DNA from: Protea cynaroides
Lineage: Eukaryota > Streptophyta > Magnoliopsida > Proteales > Proteaceae
Direction of reading: 5' to 3'
DNA: 64,000 bases
Assembly: GCA_028583415.1 (NCBI GenBank)
Contig: CM053265.1
Location: 30,497,343-30,561,342, forward strand
Positions 44,860 through 56,250 of the stretch are shown here, piece by piece. Within the stretch, counting starts at the first letter, position 1. Every line of letters begins with the position of its first letter. Made by a program: the position numbers and the translations under genes. Under the pieces are notes generated by a model. That model had not been told where the DNA came from, did not search any database, and saw only the letters and a list, made by a program, of their open reading frames with translations.

Positions 44860-45458
44860 ATGGCACCTAGTACCCATGGCAATCGATGGAATCCAAATGT
44901 TGGTCACAATCCCAGGGAAAATACACCCTTGCCTCTTACTGCTACTAGAAATGTTTCACCTCCTTCACCTCCTCTTGTAAGGACCACTGTTGATCTAGCA
45001 GCTATCATTGGAAACCTTGCAAGATCAATGGAACAACAACAGTAGTAGCAGCAGCTACAGTAGCAAACAATGAATGAATTCATCATGGTTTTACAATAAA
45101 CCCCTATGGAAACCGGAGTTCCCTTTGCCCTGTCAGCCACCACTGTGCCAGCCCCTCCTGGATTAAATGCAACTATGCCAACCACTACCATTGCCCATCC
45201 CACAAGGTTGCCACAGCCAATTCATCATGTAAATTTAGGAGTGCTTAATGTCCCATTTTTGAATGAAGCCACCGAAGCCGAATGCTTTAGATTGCTGAAA
45301 AGGTTTCAGATGATAAAGCCATTAAAATTCATAGGAATGGGTGATAACCCACTACATCCTATAGTCTAGATGTAGTCTACTAAGAATTTTTTCAAGATGA
45401 TGATATTGATAGACAGCGTATTCTCTGTGTGAGTCACATGATGGAAGGTGAACCTTAC
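44860..45458 (+). pseudogene. gag start of element E, cut by element I
   Basis: Starts MAPSTHGNRWNPNVGHNP. It has a Pro/Thr-rich N-terminal part with stops at several CAG-type positions (near 45046-45075), a gag core start (LLKRFQMIKPLKFIGMGDNP near 45295), then a frame change and VSHMMEGEPY at the break. The CCHC part is outside the window. Confidence 0.82.
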
Positions 45459-45820
45459 TGTAGGACCCATATCGAAATAACCGGTCTTACCATCTTGTAT
45501 CAGGTCTTCCAATCATGGTTGAGCCAAGTGGACTACGTGCGTGAAGAAACCACAAGACCATGTATGAAATCAACCAAAAAACAGTCAATTATGAGCGTGT
45601 GGTCACATACCTAAACAAGTGTGACTAACCACACCTAAAAATAGTCCAACCACATGAATTTTGGTCATGTGGTTGGACATTTCAGAAGGTGTGGTCGACG
45701 GATTCTGCGACCCCACCTCCGATCACACGAACCCAGTCAAAACCAAAAATTAGGAAACCTTCCTAATCTGAAGGGGGCCTTTCCTAAACTCATTGGGGCA
45801 TATTATGGAGGGTTTTCCTC

Positions 45821-45828
45821 TATAAATA
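45821..45828 (+). promoter_or_regulatory. TATA box of element I LTR
   Basis: TATAAATA in CCTCTATAAATAGG, the same context as in A and H. Confidence 0.7.
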
Positions 45829-47335
45829 GGTCATCTCTTAGCCTCTTTCACTCTTTTAGAACTCAAACTAAGAGTGAGAGAAAGACAAGAGAAGGAAGAG
45901 AAAGAAAATTAAAGAGGAAGACTAAGGAGGAGGAAAATTCAGAGAAAACTCTAAATCTTCAGCAAGCTTAAGGTAAGAATATATTCTCCATGTTAAATTA
46001 AGAGCCTAGAATAGTTCATGAAGAAGATAGGATTTAGGAGAAACCCAAATCATCCATCCATGGATAAATTCCAAAAGAATCCATAGAGGAAATTATGTAG
46101 ACAATGGATGGTGCATAAAATAATAGTTTTGAGCCATAGAACAATCATAGGAAGGACCATGGTGATAAGTCAAAGGATTCAAACATGAAGGAATGAAGTT
46201 GAGAGTGAAAGGTTGACCATCACACGTGTGGTCACATGTGTGGTCGCATGATGTGCGACCACACGAGACACACAGGTCTGACCACACATCCGACCACACG
46301 TTAACAGCAAGCATATTTTGTAATCAAACAAGGTTTTTAACTATTATAACTTGGTAAACATGAACCCTAACTTAAATACATTAATTGTTTAGGTTCCTAA
46401 TAGACTCAAAGTGACTTCCAAAGCATGGGAGAGCAACAAACATCGATTAAAGGTGAGGAAACAAGACCTAAACTAATTGGCTAATAACAAGTTGTTTTAC
46501 TTATTGAGTCCAATGTCATAAATGATTCTATGCTTGTATGCTTGTATGCTTGTAATGTGCATTTCACATGTCATCTAATATTCCTGTTATTACTACTCAT
46601 GCACATATAATTCAGTTTATTTATAACATGATGATGATGATGATGATGCTAGGAATAGGCATGTCAATGTATGTGTGTGGTTAGTGTACTTGATGCGAGT
46701 GGGGCATCAGGGGGAGAATGTGACACTATGGTTCATCCTGGTCACCAGACTCTAGCTCTATCTCTACTCAAGTCTTGTCCACTGACATCGTCGTATCGCC
46801 ATTACCTTAGCAGAACTATTACGTCGTAGGGCATCAGGGAGGTGGTCTCAAACCGTGTAGTCTCTGACTCTGCTGGGGGGCCTTAGTTCTATCTCTATGG
46901 ATATATTGAGGGATACTGGGGTGAGGCCTTGGATACACTATTTGACATTAGGATTGGTTAATTGCAAGCCTAGTTTGCAAGCCCTCGCCAATAGGGTTTA
47001 CGTGTTGGTATGGGTAGGGCATCCAATAGGGGCTTAAGTGTTGGTATGGGTAGGGCATCAGGGGAAGTGTCATGCGGTGTTTAATCCAGGCACTTTTGCT
47101 CTATTTCTATTCCATGATGGGTGCATGTGGGACGGCAATGGTGTTTGATCCATTGGGTGGCTTCACACACTCGTGTATAGAGGTGCTACCTATCCTTTCT
47201 ATTGCACATTGCAAACTTATGAACATGACCAAAGATATGAATTGAATGCATGCATATGTATGTTGCATTGTTTTATTTGCTCACTGAGCCATGATGTGTG
47301 CTCACCCTTTCAATGTCGAATATTTTTTAGTTCAT

Positions 47336-47464
47336 GATGCAAGTACTACAGTAGAAGATTATATGAATACTCCAATGTACGGGCATGTTGCGGCAATAGA
47401 TGCAGAAGCTATGATGGAGTCACATGATTCATCCTGCGAGTGCAAGTCATGCGTCTTTGATTAG
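47336..47464 (+). CDS. LTR coding exon, I copy
   Basis: Reads DASTTVEDYMNTPMYGHVAA and ends SHDSSCECKSCVFD then TAG. Compared with B, codons of the tail differ mostly at third positions (CAT/CAC, GAT/GAC, TCA/TCC, TGC/TGT, GTC/GTA). One extra T in the run before TTTTAG shifts the upstream frame, which fits an exon starting after that acceptor. Confidence 0.6.
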   Translation, partial: DASTTVEDYMNTPMYGHVAAIDAEAMMESHDSSCECKSCVFD

Positions 47465-47748
47465 ATTTATTTATTGGATTAATAAGAACATGTAATTGAT
47501 AATTTATTTTATTTTATATCTTAGTCATTTTGGAGATAATTGGATTCTTTATTTATCTTATCACTATTAGATACTCCGTTCATTAATATTAAAAACTTTT
47601 GTTATTATTTATTTACTCTAATTATGGTTGTGCATGTGTATGGTTTAAGCAAAAAGGACACAGCCTATTCGAGATCCTAGTTGAACCGTTGGATCATAGA
47701 CGGTTCATCACACCATTCTGATTGGTGTAGAATTGAGGTGTGACAACT

Positions 47749-47760
47749 TGGTATCAGAGC
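47749..47760 (+). other. Primer-binding site of element I
   Basis: TGGTATCAGAGC, intact, three bases after the LTR. The 109-base leader that follows has the conserved AACTAAGTTAGGATAAA and AACACACCATAAGCAC words. Confidence 0.9.
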
Positions 47761-48014
47761 TCTTAGGCCTTGCCCATTAAACTTGAATACTTCCACTAGA
47801 GTCCATAAACTAAGTTAGGATAAATTAAAAGCTTTAATACAAACACACCATAAGCACATGTGTTGGTTGTGTAAGAATCGTATTCTAAAAACCTGGTCTA
47901 ACCCATGGTTTTATATGGTGACAGGTATTCCAATCATAATCGGACCGGAAGGCGAAGCCGGGTGACAAACCACTCAATTTTTAGGTATGAGAACCTGTGT
48001 AAAGTTGTAAAAAT

Positions 48015-48775
48015 TACATACCGGTCTGACTATGGTATGTGCAACTGGTATGTGTATACCGGTCTGACTATACCGGTCTGAGTCAGTCAGATCGGTATGT
48101 ACGACCGGTATGTGTATTTTTAGCTGGAGACGGACTCCAGCGGGTCCCTCACTCCGAAACGAAATTTGGAAAGTTTTCAACCATGGGAAACCTTCTTAAG
48201 AATGGTCTCCCACTATTAATAGAGACTTTGACACTCTTTTGATCCTTCTCAAAATCCTAACCGTCTAGAAGAGATCTGAGAAGGAGCAAGGAAGGATGAG
48301 ACCGCTCAAGAAAGGGGTTTCCATCGGAGGAGCACGCCGCCAACCGACAAACACCACCGGTAAGTGCTCAATCCTCTTAGTCATGATAGGGTTTCGGATC
48401 GGAGCCGTGAACTGGCGCAGAGATCCAAAATCCTAGGACTTTAATTAAAAGCCTAGTTTTTCTTTTAGATCTGATCTGGTTTGATACGACGTTCTAGTCA
48501 AAACCAGAAGGCCATTAGAATACTTGGACCTTAGAATGGGTTAGGAAAAACCCTAGACACCAAGCCGAAGACCGACAAGGAAGGGAGATCCGAGATCGGG
48601 TCCTCGGATCCAAACCGTGGGACATACCGGTTGGACACAAGGGCCTGCGGTATATACCACAGGCACATACCAGTCTCACTCAGTGAGACCGGTATGTACC
48701 GCAACTGGTGTATACCGGTGGCACCATATCGGTGTCACTCTACTGAGACCGGTATACTGAAACCGGTATGCCTTC
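48015..48775 (+). repeat. ACCGGTCTGAC/GACCGGTATG motif arrays of G
   Basis: Two clusters (48015-48115 in U3, 48615-48775 in the leader) with many copies of ATACCGGTCTGACTATACC, GAGACCGGTATG and similar, partly palindromic around CAGTCAGACCGG. The 3' LTR has a denser U3 cluster at 55320-55440 with one extra unit. Confidence 0.85.
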
Positions 48776-49221
48776 CGAGCCTTGTTTGCATGATCAAACA
48801 TGGTTCTGACCAAGCTGTGACCTTCATAAATGAATTTTAAATTTAATAAATGAATATAGGTATGACTATGTAAGACTTGTAGATAGCATGAGTAGATCCT
48901 GTGATGTTGTACGGAATTGTTATCACATGACAGGTAAGGAACAAGACCCCAAACTCTAATTAATTAATCAACAGTAAACTTTTGTGATTAAATCTATCTG
49001 TAAATTGTGTTGCTTGGTGTTTGTGCATATTCACATGCCATGTAGTTGTTTCTTTTGCTATTATCTAATCATGCATTTCATATGCTAGGATGTTGGATGT
49101 TATACATGTGTATGTTTTTTAGTTAGTGTGTGGAATACGAAGGGGAGTGAGCCCTGGATATATCCACAGCTAATACTTTTTTCGTATCGCCATCTACATT
49201 AGCAGACTTGGTGCGAATAGG

Positions 49222-49470
49222 GTATCAGGGGGAGGACGTGGGATTGTGGTTCACTCTGCCCGCCAGACTCGAGCCCTATCTCTATGTTGTAGGGAGTCGT
49301 GCTGGGGTAAGGCCATAGATACTGTATTGCCAAATAGGACTGGTTAGAAATGGAACCCACTTGCAAGCCCTTGCCAGTAGGGGTTTAGGTATTGGTACGA
49401 TGTATGGTATCAGGGGGAGGACGTGGGATTGTGGTTCATCCTGCCCGCCAGACTCGAGCCCTATCTCTAT
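49222..49470 (+). repeat. 62-bp cassette repeated in G LTR
   Basis: GGTATCAGGGGGAGGACGTG followed by GGATTGTGGTTCA and CTGCCCGCCAGACTCGAGCC is present twice (from 49222 and from 49407), with two or three differences. It occupies the cassette slots of the other LTRs. Confidence 0.85.
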
Positions 49471-49708
49471 ATCGGAGTGAGTGATGTGGGGCAACAACAG
49501 TAGTGCGGTAGGTGCCTGACTGTTGGGTGTGCTCACACTCTCGTGCATGGAGGTGCGATGGCCGCCAAACCTTACCATAGCATTTTGCAAGTTTTACCTG
49601 ACCCAAATTGTAATATTATCTCATGCATTTGTATGTTGCATTGGTCTTGTACTTACAGAGATAAGTTGTGAGCTCACCCGAATATATTCTATATTTTTTT
49701 TAGATCTT

Positions 49709-49841
49709 GATGCAGGGTATACTATGGAAGACTTTATGATTGCCCCAGCTTACAGTACAGTGGCTGCCCTGGAAACACAAGACTGTAGAGGACGAGCATG
49801 ATGCATCATGCGAGTGCTCATTCTGTGTTTTCCTTCAGTGA
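49709..49841 (+). pseudogene. LTR coding exon, G copy (one frameshift)
   Basis: Reads DAGYTMEDFMIAPAYSTVAA, then a one-base shift near 49790. In the other frame it ends EHDASCECSFCVFLQ then TGA. Both halves match the family. Confidence 0.5.
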
Positions 49842-50101
49842 TGATTTATTTTCTTTTAATACAATGTAATAATTATTATTTAAATTTTGTGAATGATGGA
49901 ATAATTTGAATATTTATTTTAATTACAAAATAGTACTCAGTTCATTTATCTTTTATTCCGCTGCTATGTATTATTCTCTGATTAAGTTAGACTGGTTGGG
50001 AATGATTGGTTGACACGGTCTATTGAGATCCTGGTGTGAACCGTGGTTTAGAGCTGGTTCACTCACACTTCTGGTTCAGCCAGAATTGGGGTGTGACAAC
50101 T

Positions 50102-50113
50102 TGGTATCAGAGC
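50102..50113 (+). other. Primer-binding site of element G
   Basis: TGGTATCAGAGC, intact, three bases after the LTR end. The leader (50114-50417) has the conserved CTGAGTTAGGA and AACACACCATAAGC words, then passes directly into gag. Confidence 0.92.
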
Positions 50114-50417
50114 CTAAGGCTCTATCCAGCTAATCATTCTGCATCTAACTATGTCTAGTAAGCTGAGTTAGGAAAATTAAAAACTTTAATAAGAACACAC
50201 CATAAGCTTGTTTGATGCCTGAGACATAAAAGAAGATGCATAATATACTAACAATGAAAGAGAAATTATAAGCAATGATGACTAGGGAGAAAAACCAAAT
50301 AAACATGTAATAACATGAACGAAAAGGAAAAACATAACGTGTGCGACATGGTACACTCCACAGGTCGGACAGTTACCTTGTTATCAAAATAAACTGTATA
50401 TAAGAGAAGGAGATAAT

Positions 50418-51550
50418 GTTTGGGCCTGCACCCATAAATGTGTTACCAAAAACCAAAGAAAATGTAAACACCGTACCGATGGATGATAATACAATGGCCG
50501 AGGGACAGCCACAGCAAGCAACGCAACATACAACTTTCCCTCAGTAGTTTTCAGGAATGCCCTTCCCTAACCAGGAACAGGGTGAATATCAGGGTCCATA
50601 TCAGGGTGCATACTATGGTGGGAATCAGGGAATAAATTAGAGTGGCTACTCTTACCAGCCACAATGGTATGGTCAGACAGTGTATGGACAAGCACCATAT
50701 GGACAGGTCCCATATGGACAGAGTAGTCTTTCCAGAGCGGTGGATGGATTCTTAAAGCTCAAGCCACCAACTTTTACAAGAAAGCCAGGGAAAACACTGT
50801 GGCCAGCACAGTAGATAGCTGAAATGGAGAAGAACTTTCGCCTAATGGAGTGCCATGATGGGGAAAAAGTGTTATATGTGACCCACATGCTGAAGGAGGA
50901 AGCCAATGGATGGTGGAACTCAATCAGGGTGTATCTGGAGATAAAGTACCAGATAATCACTTGGCCCATATTTAAGGAAGCCTTCTTTGACAAATATTTT
51001 CCCAGGAGTTTTTGCGATCAGATGGAAAGGGAGTTCCTTAACTTGCAGCAATCCCAAATGACTGTAGAAGCATACCAACAGAGGTATGAGGAGTTATTCT
51101 TCTTCGCTCTAACCAGTATGCAGAAGGAAGAAATAAAGACTCACCCTTTCACTATGGGTCTTCGGGGTGTTATAAGAGAGCATGTATTGGGGCGAGGATT
51201 AAAGATATATAATGAAGCTATACAGGTGGCTCGAGTCATCGAAGCAAGCCAGAGAGATAGTTTCTTTGCATAGAATAGGGGTCTGAAGAGGCCTAACCCT
51301 GAGGTCCAAGGCAGAAGAAGCAACAGACCATACCTTCCATCCAGGCCACCAGCTAGTACTGTGCCACCCAGACCTGTTCTTGCAGGAACACAGTAGGCAA
51401 CGGGGCAGAACCCTAATGTAAACTATTTTAATTGCCAACAAGTGGGACATTATGCCAGAACATGCCCACAACCAAAGAGGGAGCAGCAGCAAGGCAAGGT
51501 ATATGCTGTTACTACAGAGGAGGCAGTCGCATCACCAGATGTGGTTACAG
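50418..51550 (+). pseudogene. gag: gag of element G
   Basis: Start chosen at MFGPAPINVLP. It has a Tyr/Gly/Gln-rich N-terminal part (repeats of APYGQ/VPYGQ type near 50690), a gag core (FLKLKPPTF, MEKNFRLMECHDGEKVLYVTHML, FDKYFPRSFCDQME) and a zinc knuckle at about 51421-51470. The first Cys of the knuckle is Tyr (NYFNCQQVGHYARTC), so it would not bind zinc. Five stops, mostly TAG where CAG (Gln) is expected. The last codons run into the intron at 51551. Confidence 0.9.
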
Positions 51551-51635
51551 GTATGATTTTATACTTACTCCTTAACTGCTGCATTAATTATTTGCGCATT
51601 TGAAACTAAGGGAAAAATTTTTAAAAAAAACTTAG
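51551..51635 (+). other. gag/protease intron of G
   Basis: 85 nt, GTTACAG|GTATGATT to AAAACTTAG|GTACAG. Read through, gag ends at TGA 51601-51603. Spliced, the split codon G|GT restores the frame to TGTVNIAGLPTRVLFDSGAT. The length is not a multiple of three, so only removal keeps the frame. Confidence 0.8.
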
Positions 51636-54600
51636 GTACAGTAAATATAGCAGGATTACCCACCAGAGTCCTCTTTGACTCTGGGGCCACAAATTCTTTT
51701 GTGTCAGTATCATTCGGAAAAGGACTAGATATACCCATCAAAATTTTGGAACCAAGTCTATTTGTCCGGTCCCCCATGGGAATGGAGGTGGTATTAGAAA
51801 AATATTATGCGCCTTGCCCAGTGCATATTGAAGAACGAAGTTGGAAGCCAATCTAGTCCAGCTGGAGATGTCAGATTTCGATGTCATTCTGGGAATGGAC
51901 TGGTTATCTAAGCATTCAGCAAACCTGTTATGTGCTGAGAAGAAGTTGGTGTTCAAGGACAGTGCAGGGAAGGAGTTCAACTTAAAAGGGGCTAAGTTTC
52001 CTAGGAAGAGAAAGTTTATACTCTTAGCCCTAAAAGCAAGGAAGTGCTTAGAGAAAGGGGGAGTAGGATACCTAATATCAGTGGTGGATGTGACCGCTGA
52101 CTTGCCAAAAATGGAGGATATCAAAGTAGTACAGGAATTTCTTGATGTATTTCCAAAAGACCTACCTGGATTACCACCAGACAGGGCTACTGAGTTTGTG
52201 ATAGACCTCCTACCAGGGGTAGCACCTATGTCATAGGCACCCTACAGGATGGCTCCCATAGAGTTGAAGGAACTGAATACCCAGCTACAAGAATTATTAG
52301 ACAAGGGCTTTATAAGGCCGAGTATCTCACCTTGGGGAGCACCGATGTTATTTGTCAAGAAGAAGGATGGTAGCGTACGTCTTTGTATGGACTATAGAGA
52401 ATTGAACAAGCTCACCATCAAGAACAGGTACCTGCTACCTAGAATAGATGACTTATTTGATCAACTGCAAGGTTCAAGTGTATTTTCAAAGATTGATCTG
52501 AGGTCAGGGTATCATCAACTCAAGATCAAGGAGGCAGACATTCCCAAGATAGCTTTCAAGACAAGATATGGACACTATGAGTTTCTTGTGATGTCCTTTG
52601 GGTTAACCAATGCACCTGCATCATTTATGGAGCTAATGAATCGAGTATTCCCTGACATGTTGGATACGTCAGTTATCGTATTCATAGATGATATCTTAGT
52701 GTACTCCAAGGACAAGGAGGCACATGCAATGCATTTAAGAGCAGCATTACAATGACTAAGAAGAGAGAAGCTCTATGCAAAATACAAGAAATGTGAATTT
52801 TGGTTTGATGAAGTGGCCTTCCTAGGTCACGTGGTGTCTGCTGAAGGAATTAAGGTAGATCCTAGCAAAATTTCAGCCATAGTAGGATGGGAGGCACCGA
52901 AGACAGTTGCTGAAATATGTAGCTTCCTGGGCTTAGCTAGATACTACAGAAGGTTTGTGGAGGATTATTCCAAGATTGTTGTTCCACTGACCAGGTTAAC
53001 CAAGAAGGGGGAGAAATTCGTATGGACCAAAGAATGTGAAAGATTCTTTCAGACACTAAAATCAAGACTGGTCTCAGCACCTATATTGACTATCCCTGCT
53101 CTAGGCCTTCCATTCACACTATACACAGATGCTTCAGGTTTGGGACTAGGTTGTGTGCTGATGCAAGGAGAACAGGTGATAGCCTATGCCTCAAGACAGC
53201 TAAAGGAGCATGAGAAGAACTACCCTATACATGACCTAGAGTTGGCGGTGGTTATTCATGCTATCAAGACTTGGAGGCATTACCTGTATGGTGAGAAATT
53301 CCAGATTAAGTCTGATCACAAAAGCCTGACGTATCTTTTCACCCAAAAAGACCTGAACATGAGGCCGAGAAGGTGGTTAGAATTACTTAAGGACTACGAT
53401 TGTGACATTTAGTATCATCCTGGTAAAGCAAATATTGTAGCCAATGCTCTGAGCAGGAAATGGGCATCGAATCCCGAAGCAGGGCCAAGTACAAATGCGA
53501 CATTATGTGCTACCATTTATGGCTCATCAGATAATGAAGAACAGTTCTTAATAAAGTCAGCAGATGATCCAATTGAGCAAGGGTTGATACACAAGTTTAC
53601 CCTTATGTTTGCAGCACTAAAGATTCTTCCTGACCTGAAGGATGAAGTAAGAGCAGCAATCCTACAGGACCCATATCTCAGAATAGTGCAAGAAGATTTG
53701 GAGAAGGTCGAGCCAATCCTGATTTCTCCTTGGATGCAGACAAGGTACTCAGATACCATGGGCGTTTATGTATACCTGAGAATGAAAATCTGGAAATCAG
53801 AAACCGAATCATGTTGAAAGCTCACTCCACCCATATTCAGTACATCCTGGAAGCACTAAAATGTACCATGACCTAAAGAGGTTGTACTGGTGGAGGAGTA
53901 TGAAAGCAGATGTAACCAGATATGTATTTCAATGTTTAAATTGCTAGCAAGTCAAAGCAGAAAGACAGAGGCCCGCAGGTTTATTGCAACCATTACCTGA
54001 GCCAGCATGGAAATGGGATTGCATTACCATGGATTTCATCATTGGTCTACCTATGACTCCGAGGTCAGTGAATGCTATTTGGGTAGTTGTAGATCGCCTT
54101 ACCAAAATTGCAAGATTTACCCCTGTCAGACTGTAATACACCATGGACAAGTTGGCAAAATTATATGTGGACAATATAGTCAGACTTCACGGTGTCCCAG
54201 AGAGCATAGTATCTGATAGAGATCCACGCTTCACATCAAAGTTCTGGGAGGGACTACAGAAGGCCATGGGAACGAAACTAAAGTTCAGTACAGCCTTCCA
54301 CCCTCAAACGGATGGTCAGTCAGAGAGGACCATCCAGATCCTAGAAGATATACTTCGTGCATGTGCTATCGACATTAAGGGGGCTTGGGATGAGAAGCTT
54401 TCCCTCATCGAGTTTGCCTACAACAATAGCTACCAGGCTACGATTCAAATGGCCCCATATGAGGCCTTGTATGGTGAGAAATGTTGAACACCATTATTAT
54501 GGGATGAAGTTGGAGAAAGACGAATCGTAGAACCTAAATTTGTGGAAGAAACTTGCAAGGCAGTGGATCAGATTAAGAACCGAGAAAAGACAGCTCAGGT

Positions 54601-55081
54601 GCATCAAAAGCACTATGCTGATAACAGGCGACGAGACCTTGAATTTACTGTTGGTGATAAAGTGTTCTTGAAGGTGTCACCAGTAAGAGGCCTAAAGCGG
54701 TTTGGAAGAAAAGGAAAACTGTGTCCAAGATATGTGGGACCATATGAAATTCTGTCCTGATGCGGCAAAGTGGCTTATCAACTTGCATTGCCACCAAAGA
54801 TGTCTAGTGTCCACAACGTCTTCCACGTGTCCTTACTAAAGAAGTACGTGAGAGACCCTTCACACATTCTTGTTGCAGACCCCCTAGATTTGAAAGAAGA
54901 CTTAACCTTCGAGGTGGTACCAATCCAGCTAATCAGTAAAAAGATACAACAGCTTCGAAGGCGAGCTATCCACTATGTCAAGGTAGTTTGGAAGAGTCAG
55001 GACGTAGAAGAAATCACCTGGGAGGAGGAGGATGCCATGCGACAAGAATACCCTCATCTTTTCGACTCTGAAGGTACATAA
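51636..55081 (+). pseudogene. pol: pol of element G
   Basis: Protease (LFDSGATNSFVS; FDVILGMDWLSKHS at 51880), RT (KKDGSVRLCMDYRELNKL; FSKIDLRSGYHQ with the catalytic Asp at about 52495; FIDDILVYS at 52681), RNase H (TLYTDASGLGLGC near 53115), IN core (VDNIVRLHGVPESIVSDRDPRF, 54170-54230; TDGQSERT), then the chromodomain-like tail (EEITWEEEDAMRQEYPHLF near 55005). Breaks: frameshifts near 51835 and 53705 and another before 54140; stops at 52234, 52753, 53410, 53946, 54134, 54485 and 54758, mostly from CAG, CAA or CGA codons. Confidence 0.94.
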
Positions 55082-55174
55082 AATTTTGAGGATGAAATTT
55101 CTTTTAAGGGTGGGTGAATTGTGAAACCTACATGCAAATTTTGGGGGTAAAATTTCTTGTAAGGGTAGTAGAGT

Positions 55175-55877
55175 TGTAAGAACCGTATTCTAAAAACCTG
55201 GTCTAACCCATGGTTTTATATGGTGACAGGTATTCCAATCATAACCAGACCGGAAGGCGAAGCCAGGTGACGAACCACTCAATTTTCAGGTATGAGAACC
55301 TGTGTAAAGCTGTAAAAATTACATACCGGTCTGACTATACCGGTCTGACTCAGTCAGACCGGTATGTGCAACCGGTATGTGTATACCGGTCTGACTATAC
55401 CGGTCTGAGTCAGTCAGACCAGTATGTGCGACCGGTATGTGTATTTTTGGCTGGAAAAGGACTCTAGCGGGTCCCTCACTCCGAATCAAAATTTAGAAGG
55501 TTTTCAACCATGAAAAACCTTCCTAAGAACGGTCTCCCACTATTGATAGAGACTTTGACACTCCTTTGATCCTTCTCAAAACCCTAGCCGTCTGGAAGAG
55601 ATCAGAAAAGAAGCAAGGAAGGAGGAGACCGCTCAAGAAAGGGGTTTCCGTCGGAGGAGCATGCCGCCAACCGACGAACACCGCCGGTAAGTGCTCAATC
55701 CTCTTAGTCATGATAGGATTTTGGATCGGAGCCGTAAAGCGGCGTAGTGATCCAAAATCCTAGGACTTTAATTAAAAGTCTAGTTTTTCTTTTAGATTTG
55801 ATCTGGTTTGATACGGCGTTCTAGTCAAAACCAAAAGGCCATTAGAATACTTGGACCTTAGAATGGGTTAGTAGAAA
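55175..55877 (+). repeat. 3' LTR of element G, first segment
   Basis: Starts TGTAAGAACCGTATTC. It includes the U3 array 55320-55440 and the donor CGCCG|GTAAGTGC at about 55686. It is cut at 55877 by element H (left flank AGAAA); the rest lies outside the window. Confidence 0.92.
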
Positions 55878-56242
55878 TGTAAGACCCGTATCAAACTAAC
55901 CTGGTCTTACCATTTTGAACCAAGTTTACCCATCATGGTCGAGCCAAATGGATCAAGTGCGTGAGGGAGATCACGATCCCAAGTATTAAACTGACCCAAA
56001 AATACTAAAAATAGGGGGAGGGTCGCATACCCAGCAAGGTAGGGTCGGACCCCCCCAGTATAAAAGTCAGACCCTGAGTTTTATACCGGGGGTCAGACAT
56101 TTTAAGAACCAGGGGTCGACGGGATCTCCGACCCCCTCATCGATCCCCAGTTTACCGACAGAAACCATGATTTGGAAACTTTTCAAATTTCAATGGGATT
56201 CCTTCCTAATCTCAATGGGACTTATTTTGGGAGTTTCTACTC

Positions 56243-56250
56243 TATAAATA
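56243..56250 (+). promoter_or_regulatory. TATA box of element H LTR
   Basis: TATAAATA in CTCTATAAATAGGACGTCC. The exon that follows (to 56394) is purine-rich and contains no ATG. Confidence 0.75.

Larger units (their letters stand above)
42803..45458 (+). mobile_element. Element E, right part
   Basis: Resumes after D with the D target copy GTACA (42803-42807). It holds the main part of the antisense gene, its intron, the internal motif array and the start of gag, and is cut at 45458 by element I. Confidence 0.85.
45459..47745 (+). repeat. 5' LTR of element I
   Basis: Starts TGTAGGACCCATATCG and ends GAGGTGTGACA. Arrays of GTGTGGTC/GACCACACC words lie at 45600-45720 and 46210-46310, with TATAAATA at 45821-45828, a donor CTTAAG|GTAAGA at 45973, the ATG tract near 46627, an acceptor ATTTTTTAG at 47330, and the coding exon at 47336-47464. 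It carries its own cassette, GGTTCATCC or GTTTGATCC types, near 46730, 47080 and 47140. Confidence 0.92.
45459..47869 (+). mobile_element. Element I: 5' LTR and leader only
   Basis: LTR retrotransposon in E gag (left flank CTTAC, 45454-45458). Only the 5' LTR, PBS and 109 bases of leader are present before element G; the rest must lie right of the window. It has the GTGGTC motif family, as in C. Confidence 0.9.
47870..50098 (+). repeat. 5' LTR of element G
   Basis: Starts TGTAAGAATCGTATTC and ends GGGGTGTGACA. Arrays at 48015-48115 and 48615-48775, a TATA-like CTATTAATAG near 48213, a donor CACCG|GTAAGTGC at 48359/48360, a 62-bp direct repeat (49222-49284 and 49407-49470), an acceptor TTTTTTTTAG at 49703 and the coding exon 49709-49841. 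Confidence 0.94.
47870..55877 (+). mobile_element. Element G: Ty3/gypsy chromovirus without antisense gene
   Basis: Complete 5' LTR, PBS, gag with gag/protease intron, pol, and the first 703 bases of the 3' LTR before element H. It is inserted in the leader of I (left flank GGTTG). The internal 5' region is only about 300 bases, with neither the antisense gene nor the internal array. Motif family ACCGGTCTGAC/GACCGGTATG. Confidence 0.94.
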
